Source: Phragmites australis
Lineage: Eukaryota; Streptophyta; Magnoliopsida; Poales; Poaceae
DNA: 64,000 nucleotides
Assembly: GCF_958298935.1 (NCBI RefSeq)
Contig: NC_084922.1
Coordinates: forward strand, 17,796,501 to 17,860,500
Direction: 5' to 3'
The position numbers and the translations under genes were made by a program. This document shows positions 33,746 to 43,203 of this stretch, piece by piece. Positions within the stretch are counted from its first letter, which is position 1; each line of letters begins with the position of its first letter. Below the pieces are notes generated by a model, which searched no databases, was not told the DNA's origin, and worked only from the letters and a program-made list of their open reading frames with translations.

Positions 33746-34257
33746 TTTGAATTAATTAATTTACAGTAAAATAGGTATATGTAGAATTTTTTTTCTATAA
33801 TAACTTTTGTATATGGCAATTTGAAAAATATTGCACATTATTTCGACGAAAAGTGTTGGTTGTGCAAATAGTTCTCTGAACGGTTTCACAGAGTATTTTA
33901 TTTTATCCTTAATTTTGGTTCTATATAACTTTGGCGACATTTCTTTATTTAGTTGATGTAAAAGTATGTGAGCTATATTTTAGTGAAGTAATGTTTGGAG
34001 GATACAAATTTAATTTGTCGAACAATAGTAGTTGTGAAGCACAATTATCATATAACCCGACATGAATGTTACATACATTGATAAACATTATATGGGATAT
34101 AGGGTTTATCAATGCTACGCAAATGGACCCAACCCGTAAAAATATGATGACAAAAAATGTTAGCATGTACGGTACGCCTAAAGACTAGTCTACTTGTGTG
34201 CCGTTGCTAAACCTAACATGCCTTAGGGAATAAAAATAGGTCAAGTTACAATAGTTG

Positions 34258-34864
34258 CTATCTACTGAGTGCACCTAGTATATTTGCCCTTTCGTAGGGC
34301 ATCGGGGCCCTCCGCCTTAGCGTGATAGGCCCTCTCCCATTTCCTTTCTATCTCTACTTCGCGTGTTTTTCCCGTGGCGTGCTCCTTCACTGCCTTCCTC
34401 ATGCGCTCCTCATCCTGATGCTTGAGCCGTAGTTCCTCCTGTTGTTGCTCGTCCTCCTAACGTTTGTAAGCTTGCCTTTTCCACTGCATGCTCATGTCGA
34501 TCCACCACTTCTGTCCTTAGTTTGCTCCATGTTCAGCCATCTCATGAAGTCACAGATAGGTGGAGGAGACTGAAGAAATAAAACAAGAGGGGAGATTAGT
34601 AAGACAATGCATGAGATCGTATGGAAAGTGCTACATGAGTGATCTATGTCCCTATACCGGTGGATACTCATATGGTCCATGTTGAGGCGGGTCATAGTGG
34701 TAGTTAGCACACATGAAGAAGCGTTTGCCATAGGTGTAGGAGATGTCTTGGGACTCGCGTAGCCTACAAGGGTCACCACAGAAGCACATCAGCGGTTCGA
34801 CCCCTTGGAAGATGAAAATCCTCCAATGTTTCTTGGGTGGGCTTGGTGGAGCTAAGGAAGACAT
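34258..34864 (-). pseudogene. CxCG (GRF-like) zinc-finger protein gene carried by the MULE
   Basis: Starts at 34864 with MSSLAPPSPPKKHWRIFIF followed by LMCFCGDPCRLRES and GKRFFMCANYHYDPP, a CxCGxxC...C arrangement resembling the GRF-type zinc finger. After an intron-like gap (about 34660-34560) it continues with WIDMSMQWKRQAYKR and a highly charged, coiled-coil-like tail rich in Glu/Arg (RLKHQDEERMRKAVKEHA), ending RKGKYTRCTQ and TAG near 34258. A frame break and an in-frame stop occur in the tail region. GRF-like fingers are common in plant transposon-associated proteins and may bind nucleic acid; function here is unknown. Confidence 0.55.
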
Positions 34865-35639
34865 TGCAGTTGAGAGATCTAAGGAATGAGTGGTTTATCT
34901 ATGGTTGAGGGTGGGGTTATTTATGGTGGCTGAGGGCTGGTGCATGGACTGAGTGCATGGGCATGGCTGAGGGCTAGAGCATGGGAGTATTGTGCACAAA
35001 GACAAATGAGCAGGGACTCTTGTGAAAGCTAGAAAAGTTGTGGCAATGATGGTCGGCAGAGATTCCCTGTGAAAGCTATTGCTTGGTGTGGTCATTTCAT
35101 TCTGTAAAAGTTCAGCAAGGAGTTATTGTTGCCACTGTGTGGATGGCAAGGAGTCCTATGAGTGCATTAGACTTAGAAAAAACATACTGGTAGAATGATA
35201 AATCCCGATCATTTCACTGATGAAAGTAAAATACATCACATATAAAGATCATCGTAAGCATTCATTGCCTGTCTATGGCTACAGTACATAAAGCAATATA
35301 CACCCATCTTGCCCTTACCCTTGTTGGACCTGGATCCGAATTCGCTTGCCATGGAAGGGATTGTGTTGGAGATGAAGTATCTATGGATGGATTGCCCTTA
35401 TATACACAAGGGGGTAATATTACTATAACATCTTCTCTGACAACATGGAGTGCAGTTTGTAGAATAACGGTTGGTGATAATTCATTCGAGTACGGTTAAA
35501 TAACACAGTTACACTGTCATACGACACATACATAGGAAATGCATAATTTTTGTGGAATTAGGTATCATGGTCGATACAAAACGTAAGCATATCATGTAGA
35601 CACGCCTTAGGGAAAGTAAATAGCTAGCCTATAATGGAG
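34865..35639. other. Unassigned interior of the large MULE
   Basis: No recognisable domain. A short plus-strand open frame at 35275-35499 (74 codons) has no known relatives that I can name and is in the opposite orientation to all other element genes, so I do not treat it as a gene. Confidence 0.3.
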
Positions 35640-36060
35640 TCGCACCAGAGTCAATCCTCGTCACTTGATGCTTCTTTCTTACATGCTTGTGCGTGAGCTT
35701 CTTTCTCACTCCTCTAATTTAGCTCATCATCGTCCCACTTCTTCCTTTGACCCACCCATTCCTGGTCCTTGTAGTATATGAATTCATTGATCCACTGGTG
35801 AAATGCACACACCCTAGGTGGTGGCTGGACGCGATTTGTTGCTTATGGAAGAAAAGTGTTAGTACATGAAGGGAATGGAAAATTGTGTTTTCTCAAAGTG
35901 ATTACCTGAGAAGATTCGCTCTCATTGTAAAGCGCATCTATGTTCAAACAATAGAAGTACCTCCTCAAGGTATCCAAGTCATGGGAACACCAAACACTGC
36001 ATGTCTATCCACAATGGCATTTGGGCCTCAGCATATGTTTTGGGAGTAAGCAGTTGTTGA
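35640..36060 (-). pseudogene. Second CxCG zinc-finger gene remnant of the MULE
   Basis: Minus-strand pieces read LLPKHMLRPKCHCG, then a YFYCLNIDALYNES segment, and further on CAFHQWINEFIYYKDQEWVG and a charged tail (QRKKWDDDEL, EKEAHAQACKKEASSDED). The order (CxCG motif, YFYC, then W-rich and acidic-basic tail) parallels the gene at 34258-34864, so the two look like paralogous zinc-finger genes within one element. Frame shifts and stops separate the pieces; an intron probably lies near 35900-35840. Confidence 0.5.
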
Positions 36061-36399
36061 ACACGTCCTTTCTTGGATCATTTGGTGGATGACCTTCAAT
36101 AGTTGCATGGCCCTTCCACATCTTCATCTTTCTGCCATGCTTAGTGTTAGTTTTGTTCAGATGGTCAAGATGGAGGTGCCTTATATTGACGAAGGGCATC
36201 GGATACTCTGGTAAGCTAATCATCGTGTCATTGCAGCAGTTGGGAAAAACATGTGCATGAGTCAATGATGTAGTGCCTTATATTGAAGAAGGCCATCGGA
36301 TACTCCGGTAAGCTCATTAGCATGCGTTACTATAGCGGCAGGGAAAAACATGTGCATGATTCAATGCTGCAGTGCGATGAGGTGATGGCTGGTTGTAGT

Positions 36400-37320
36400 T
36401 CGATAATTGACCTACAATGAGATTATGGTGGAGATGAAGTAGTCAGTCTATATGTGAATAAACTTTTTGGTGCTACCCCTAATAGGTTGGTGCAGTCTAG
36501 CAAATAGGGGATCATGCTCCTCGAGACTGTGTTGCAATGGGTCTCAGTGAATATGACCCACCCAAACTACCACATGAGGTACGCCTCCAGGTGGCAGGTG
36601 ACGTCCTCATCGCCTGCCAGTGGCTAGATGTTGTCCGCCTGTCAAAAATGGAACAAGTACAATTATCTTCATTCGTTAATAACTTAAAGGAGATGAGAAA
36701 GATAGTACAAGACATAGTACCAAAAATTGAACGAGAAAGACCTTTGTCAGCACGTGCTTCTTGGTCCTTGGAAAAGCCCTGAACAGAGCTATGCCGTCCC
36801 TCCATTCAATGATGGAAAAGTGGGCCAACATCTCATTGCGCCAGCCCACGTCCATGTCCTTAGCCCTAATAGTGGCACCCACGCAAGGTTGGTCAATCAG
36901 GAGCGAGACGTACTCGAACGTGGGTGCCATCTCGCCACAAGAGAGGTGGAATGTGTGTGTCTCAGGATGCCACCTGTCGACCAGGGCCACGAGGAGAGCC
37001 ATGTCGTAGCTGAACCGCGTTGCTGCCTCTAAGGCCCCCACCAACGTGTCCACCTCCACCAGCCAAGACAGCGGAAGTAGGCCACCAGCATGCAACCTGC
37101 AAACATAACACATTTAGCGATGAATAACGATAAAAATCTATGAAACATTAAATTCAAATTGGACAAACCTCGGGATCCAACGCTCGTCAATCCTCATGAG
37201 CTCATCCGACACATGAGGTCTAGTACCCAGAGCTCCCCAGCCTGCACTGTGATGTGGTATGAACAGTTCCTAACGTCGAGCTGGGGGTCAAGCAGATCCA
37301 GCTACGCCATATCTGCATGT
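36400..37320 (-). pseudogene. Plant mobile domain (PMD, aminotransferase-like) gene of the MULE
   Basis: From 37113 downward the minus strand reads RLHAGGLLPLSWLVEVDTLV, ALEAATRFSYDMALLVALVD, RWHPETHTFHLSCGEM and APTFEYVSLLIDQPCVGAT. This is the hallmark order of the plant mobile domain found in MAIN-like proteins and in many Mutator and gypsy elements. Further on (about 36600-36500, another frame) HLEAYLMW-FGWVIFTETHCN and MIPYLLD continue the domain. An upstream block near 37250-37150 is probably an earlier exon (ELMRI-like text out of frame). Stops and frame changes make it a pseudogene. PMD proteins of host origin act in chromatin and silencing; the role of transposon copies is unknown. 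Confidence 0.75.
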
Positions 37321-37599
37321 TGACGAGTTTTTTACATTCTTATATGCAAAACAAACACAGAGTAAGAAGTGTCAACCAGTCTAGACCTGGTCTAAACTGG
37401 TCCTTATTTGTGGGAAGTAAACAAGTAAGTGTCCAACATATAATATGACATAATAGATTGTTCAAATCGTACACAAATATTTGAACAAATTACAACCAAA
37501 CACGTTACAACCTCACACATAGTGACAGTCTCAATACTAAAATAGTAAAGTACAATGTTGTGCACATGAATATCCATCACACCATGAATTACAATATTA

Positions 37600-40200
37600 A
37601 TCGATCTCAATGAGCTGTTGAAGCCGATGATCGATGACAACGAGGATGTTTGACATCTGCACCAGACCTGGAAGGACCTGCTTCCACAAGGTTCACACTT
37701 GAGACACCACCGATGCATTTCTTGTAAGTGTATCCTATTCTGTTACACTTGCTGCACCATTTCACGCGACGCCCACCTTCTGCTTCATTCATGTTATTAC
37801 AGAGCCTCGTAGTTCTGTGTCGTCCCTTCTTCTGCTTCATCTTATCGGGATCAGGGATGAACAAACAATCGGGCCAAGGTTCCTTTGTGAAAGAACCATA
37901 AATCCTGAAACCATAAACCTCATGGTTCCAGGTGTCGAACAAAGCTTCCTTCTTGAAGTAGTCAGAGACGTACCTCTAGGTTCTTATCCCCATCACAGCA
38001 CACGCGGTAATTACATGGGAGCACGCTTCTGCAGTTGCATCGGCTTGTAGCAGCTACAAATGCACTTGTCGACGAAAATGGTGCACTCTTGGATAACTCT
38101 CTTACGTTTTCCCCCTCCTTCCTTTGTCCCTGCGTAGAATTTCGTATATGTACTGTGCAATTCTCATGATCTTCACCCGGTGCATCTTTGCCTTCTCTGT
38201 CTTCTCTTCTATGTACTTGGTCATCTTTGTCCCATAAATTAGATGAGCATCATTTAGTGTCGTGTGCGCCATTGCATAATGGTCCCTAAAATACTTGTAG
38301 GTCCCTTGAAATATGAACTCTACAATCCCCACCAACGGTAACCCCCTAACACCTTTCATCACCAAGTTATAAACCTCTACAAAATTTGTAGTCATAATAC
38401 CGTACCTAGCCCCATTTGTGTCGTAGAGAAGAGCTCACTTCTCCTTCGGCTCATTCTCAATCCACTCGCTAAATGACCTAGTAGATAACGTGTCCTCTAC
38501 GTGATGTCAGCTTCATTATCCTTTGGCAGAGACTCAAGAGGTACTAGTTCATCCTCTGACCCCCTTACGGGCCTCCTTGCACGCTCCTATGTTTGCTTCT
38601 TCGTCAGCTCATCCAATGTCTTCCAAAGTGTATCAAACTTCCACTGCTAGTTCTGACCGTATAGCCTCTTAAACATGTTTATGAGGTTCTTGTTCTTGAA
38701 TTGGCAGAAGATGTTTGCACCCAAATACCTCAAGCATCACCTACTCTATAGATCTGGCCACACAGGTCCAATCAAGCCATCGACCGTTCTATTTTGTAGA
38801 TCTAGAATTGTCGTGAGCATCCCAACATGCTAGTCATGTATAAGGCACACGTTTGGCCGAGCACTAACAGTTATTATCCTCACATGATACAGGAACCAAT
38901 ACCAATTGGTGGTGTTCTTACTCTCCACAAATGCAAAGGCTAATGGTAGAACTTGGTTGTTCCTATCACCTCCAATAGTAGTCAGGATCTGTCTCATGTA
39001 CTTGCTTGCAAGGAAAGTGTTGTTGATGCATAAGATAGGATGATAATGCTTGAAAGCTTCGATACATGCTCCTAATGCGAAGAAGCATCGCTTCAATACA
39101 TACTTACAAGGTTTGGATAACAATGCATACTTGTCAATGTCGTAATACGTCCCTTGGTTCCTTCGAGCAATCGTATGCAGCAAGTGTGGAAGACTGTCAT
39201 ACGACGCTTTGTAAGTCCCGAACCTCATCTCAATTATCTTCATCTTCGCCCTCCAAGCCTTGTTGTAGCTGGTAGTATACTTGTACTTCCCTCAATTTGT
39301 CCGATTATGGACCCTAGTTCGTAGTTCAGGTTGTTCACAATCGGGGTATATATCACATTGGTGACAAAGGCTAAGGTGATGTTCCTATGATTGGGTTCAA
39401 GTTCATCCATCGTGCAAGTGTGATCGACCACAATCGACACCTCCCAATACTCAACCCACTTCCTCTTGAAGCCGTCCACCCGCCACGGGCAACCCTCCTT
39501 CACACACTTGACATCATATTCCTTTTTGCTTGACTTGACAACGTAAAAACACCGTTGAAGCGATGTCGTCTATTGAGTCACATCATCCTTTATGACCTGA
39601 CTGGTAGGATACTTAGCACCCCCGGTCACCTTATTTTGCGTATACTCCCAAGCCACCTGATTCCCCTCATTGAGACAAGATTGTTAAAGTTAGGATTGTT
39701 CTAGTCTGCGGGAACAGGAGCATCGTCCTCATCATCCGAGATGTTATACTCAGGAGATTCATCAGCCTCAAGATCATTCTGCTCCATCTGTTCAATTAGA
39801 GAAGGGATTTGTTCCCCCTCGTCTGCCTCACCGGTCGGTTTAGTTGGATAATTCGATGAATGTGCACCACCTGGATCGATATCCTCATCATACTCTTCCT
39901 CATCACCCTCCTCCTCCACGTACCCTCACCCTGCATCTCCCAAACTACCTCCTTGTTCTTTCATTGCACAAGTAACATAGGAGGCCAACCTCTGTGCACA
40001 ACATCCTGAAGGTACCTCTTTCACACTTTACCTTCCCTCAGCAGGTACACCTCCCAGTACACATCATCTCTCACTTAGTTGCCCACAATGCTAATGGTCA
40101 GCTCTTAAACCTCGGGGTCTATTTTGAAACCCCACATCAACTAAGCGTAAAAGTGTCCGACACTTTTGTGCAAAGCTTTGGAGATACCCTTGTCCATTGA
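37600..40200 (-). pseudogene. MuDR/MURA-type transposase of the large MULE
   Basis: Pieces on the minus strand in order: an acidic segment (39919-39701, EEEGDEEEYDEDID); CPWRVDGFKRKWVEYWEVS with HTC (39503-39240); the MULE transposase core with LCINNTFLASKYMRQILTTI, NNQVLPLAFAFVE, NWYWFL and PNVCLIHD (39243-38830); TTNFVEVYNLVMKGVRGLPL (38395); a CxC of a SWIM-like finger near 38060 in another frame; FDTWNHEVYGFRIYGSF; and a zinc knuckle CSKCNRIGYTYKKC (about 37760) where Tyr replaces the usual His. The first DDE Asp position reads Asn (CINNTF rather than CIDGTF), so catalysis is probably lost in addition to the frame breaks. It would have cut the element from its TIRs. Confidence 0.8.
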
Positions 40201-40600
40201 CTGAAATACGAACAATACTACCCCTTTTGAACCATATACTATTTCACTGTCCCCATAACAAATCCTAAACTACCACATATCTAACATACCTGACAACCAT
40301 CGACAAAAACTCTAATATTATTGCAATAGAACAAAAATAGTAATATAAACTACATCCACAATGGAAAATTCATTACAAGCATAGCCCAACATGTAATCTA
40401 TACTACAACAAAATATTCCCGAGTCGTTACATCAAACACCTCTAGATCCTACATCTACCACATCAGTTATGACTATACTATGTCTAGATCTTACATCTAA
40501 TACCTAACATATGTCTAAATATTATATCTAATTACTAAAATATATGTACAAACAGGATCTAGCTACTAAACTATATCTAACACTAATTCTAAAACTAGAT

Positions 40601-40840
40601 CTAATGGCTATCCTACCAGATTTGTTAAAAAATCAGAGAAAAAACATACCTATGTTCTCTGGCAGGGCTTCATCGCAAAAAATCCTACATCTAACATAGA
40701 ATCTATGTCAAAACCTAGCACTAATGGCTATCCTACCAGATTTGTTAAAAAATCAGAGAAAAAACATACCTATGTTCTCTGGCAGGGCTTCATCGCAAAA
40801 ATTTCCCCTCTCCTCCATGTCCTCTCCTCCCTCCCTCTTG
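40601..40840. repeat. 120-bp tandem duplication in the MULE
   Basis: Bases 40601-40681 are identical to 40721-40801, with a period of exactly 120 bp. The repeated part includes CAGAGAACATAG followed by GTATGT on the minus strand, which looks like an exon end with a splice donor, upstream of the transposase. The perfect identity indicates a duplication much younger than the surrounding decayed sequence. Confidence 0.9.
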
Positions 40841-40906
40841 GCTTAGCTAGAATCAAATGACGGCTAACGTCGGCAGGGCCGGCACAGCCGAAATGTATAC
40901 TCAAAA

Positions 40907-41225
40907 GATCTCACCCATTGAACCGGCGAGACCTTTTGGATGGGCCTACTCGATGTTGCAGCCATGAAGTTCTCGCCCGTTCAGCGGGCGAGATCAAGTT
41001 CTCGCCCACTGAACGGGCGAGATCAAGTTCTCTCCCACTGAACAGGCAAGACGTTGCTTTCTCTGGTTATTTAATGCCCTAATCGTCAAGGCCCGCAAGG
41101 TCTTGCCTATTCAACAGGCGAGACGTTGCTGTCTCTGGTTATTTAATGCACTAATCGTCGAGGCCCCCAAGGTCTCACTTGCTCAACGGGCTAGATCTTG
41201 TTCTTGCCCATTAAACAAGTGACGT
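40907..41225. repeat. Right subterminal palindrome cluster of the large MULE
   Basis: Repeated near-palindromes such as TCTCGCCCGTTCAGCGGGCG, CTCGCCCACTGAACGGGCGA and CTTGCCTATTCAACAGGCGA, about six to eight units, some with a shared spacer GATCAAGTT and a larger repeated block containing CTCTGGTTATTTAATGC (near 41060 and 41135). It is the inverted counterpart of the cluster at 33585-33745. Confidence 0.8.
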
Positions 41226-41316
41226 AGCCTGTACCTACCATTTTTTGAAATAGTCATGTATTCTTGAAAATATTAAAGAAATATATATATATATATATAA
41301 TTCGATGGCTTGGAAT

Positions 41317-41670
41317 GCGGTGCCGGTGGCTCGACCTAGGTGGGCAAGAGGCGAGTTGAGTTGCCCGACGTGTGATAGAAGGATATCGTGGCCCAGTCAA
41401 GCAACAGGGTTTGTTCGGTGTTAGACTATAGCGATCTAAATATAAATAGTGATGTCTTTGTTGTTAGTTTGTGTGTGTGTGTATAGAGGGAGAGAGAACC
41501 AGAAGAGTTATTTTTTCTTCTCTTGTATAGGCCGTTGTTGATTGTAATCGCATTTGCAAAAACAGAAGAGTTCGCTGAGGAACCAGAGAGCCCTGACTTT
41601 GACTAAGGTTTAGAAGAAGACTTTGGAGAAGGTAAGTCATACCTCCTTGATCATGTTGAGCCTATGTTTT
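41317..41670 (+). repeat. LTR-like dispersed repeat, copy 1, right part
   Basis: Resumes the repeat broken at 33046 and aligns with copy 2 at about 49505-49668 (GTGTGATAGAAGGATATCGTGG versus its counterpart) and, further on, with 51390-51600 (GATTGTAATCGCATTTGCAAA versus GATTATAGTCGCATTTGCAAA). CTAAATATAAATAGTG near 41435 is a TATA-like box shared with copy 2. After it both copies keep an open, acidic stretch reading like FGEGKSYLLDHVEP, a text often seen in grass gypsy LTRs. Confidence 0.55.
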
Positions 41671-43203
41671 CAATCATCTAAATTGATCAACTTAACACTT
41701 GACTTATTATCGCATGTGCTATGTATTGTGCTATTTTCAGCTACTTACAGTAGTTATATCCTATCAAACAATTGCCATGTCTTAAATGTCTTATCCAGAA
41801 TACATATCACCATAGGATTTACCCGTCGTTATCTCTATTAACGTCAAACGACGCCATGATATCTAGCATGCTTAGGATGGAATATATCTCCTTGGAGATG
41901 TCATTAGTGGAATACATCTCTTTAGAGATATCGCTTCACTGTTTAATCAATTCAACTCATATGCCATGAATCTTTGACGATCGTGGAATTCTTGATGTGG
42001 TGTGGGATATGGCAAGTGGTGTGTAAAATAGGTGAAAACTATTTTGGTAGGGGTAAGTAGAGTAGTCCTCTGGTAGAGGATGATCTTGGGGGCTTGAGTT
42101 ACCTTTGCGGTATTCATTAACAACTGAAGATGCTTGCACTAGCCGTATAAGTACCGAATGATTGTGCCATCATGCTAAGCCACCCCAGTGCAATCATGCA
42201 TCCTATATAGGCAGGACTTGACTTTTCTTTCCCCCAACCAAAGTGGACATTCTACTAGGAGGGCGGTGTGCAATGAAGATGCAAGTGACTATCTGGTCCT
42301 CTACTTGGGTGTTGCAGGACCCGTAAAAGGCTAAAGGGATCTGGCATCAGGTATGAGTCCTCTGGTGCTTTATGCGCCTCGAAGTAGTTGTCCAGTAAGG
42401 AAAAGGTGATCGAAGTATCTCGGTATGATTCACTCCTCCGCTTGCAATGGATGGAGGCTGAGCATATTGCGTGAGTATAATTTACAACCTCTGCAGAGTG
42501 TAAATCTATTTTGAATAGTCGTGTCCACGGTCATGGACATGCAAAGCCTTGACCTCACTTGGTTAGACTCGGGGCGTGTGTATCTTTGATGAGTGAGTGT
42601 GTGGACTAGATGCTCATGTAATGAGGTTGTTGGCTCAGTCCGCTAGGAGCTGTGTGGTACTAGAGGTACACTAGACATAATTGTAGGGACTGCGGAGCGA
42701 ACTGTAGCCCCCCCAGATATACCTTGTTACCTTGTTTATAATATTTTCAAAGTTAACAATAGAGAATATAACTGGATACCTACAAAAACTGATTTACGCT
42801 TAAAACTACATCATAAAGCCTTGTCCTTGAGATATCCTTTATGCATCTATCAATACCTTGAAGTAGTATAGGACTTGTTGAGTACCTTCCCTACTCATTC
42901 TTGCTATCATTCAGATGAGAAAGAAGATACTTTGCTAGAGACGAAGACGCGAATGAGGAGTAGATTAGTGGTCAAGTTTGCACCTTAGCTACTTGTGCTT
43001 TGGGTTGTTGTTTCACTATCCTTTTGTTGGCTTGTTGTCCAGGCTTGTAATATTGTCTATGGTTTAAGACCTTTGTATTGTTGTAACCTTAATACTTTTA
43101 TATACGTTGTAGGACTGTGATGCCACAATTGTTGTACTATGCATATCAACTACTTGATCTAGGGTATGATATAGGAGGCATAGGAGATCTTGGGAATAGG
43201 GTC
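41671..43203 (+). repeat. Probable gypsy (Tekay/Del-like) LTR-derived sequence
   Basis: No coding domain. The sequence (for example GAATAGTCGTGTCCACGGTCATGG near 42517 and GTAGGACTGTGATGCCACAA near 43109) resembles LTR interior text of Tekay/Del-type gypsy elements of grasses as I remember them. Borders could not be set. Nothing else recognised. Confidence 0.4.

Larger units (their letters stand above)
33047..41307 (-). mobile_element. Large Mutator-like element with transposase, plant mobile domain and zinc-finger genes
   Basis: The ends are long inverted repeats: on the left TTTAATATTTTAAAGAATAC from about 33536 and on the right its inverted counterpart ending near 41280. Both are followed inward by several palindromic TCTCGCCCGTT-AACGGGCGAGA units. 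The outer flanks GCTTTGGAAT (33037-33046) and GCTTGGAAT (41308-41316) fit a 9-10-bp target duplication with one indel. The related repeat at 48-51 kb supplies the uninterrupted site. Inside, on the minus strand, are remnants of a MuDR/MURA-type transposase (about 40200-37600), a plant mobile domain gene (37320-36400) and two CxCG zinc-finger genes (36060-35640; 34864-34258). A 475-bp Helitron is nested at the left edge. All genes carry frame breaks, so this copy is probably immobile. Confidence 0.8.

Noticed and set aside
40907..41225. CRISPR-like array of regularly spaced palindromic repeats
   Set aside because: The units are diverged near-palindromes inside inverted ends of a eukaryotic transposon, with an inverted counterpart at 33.6 kb. 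Spacers are not unique and no cas genes exist.
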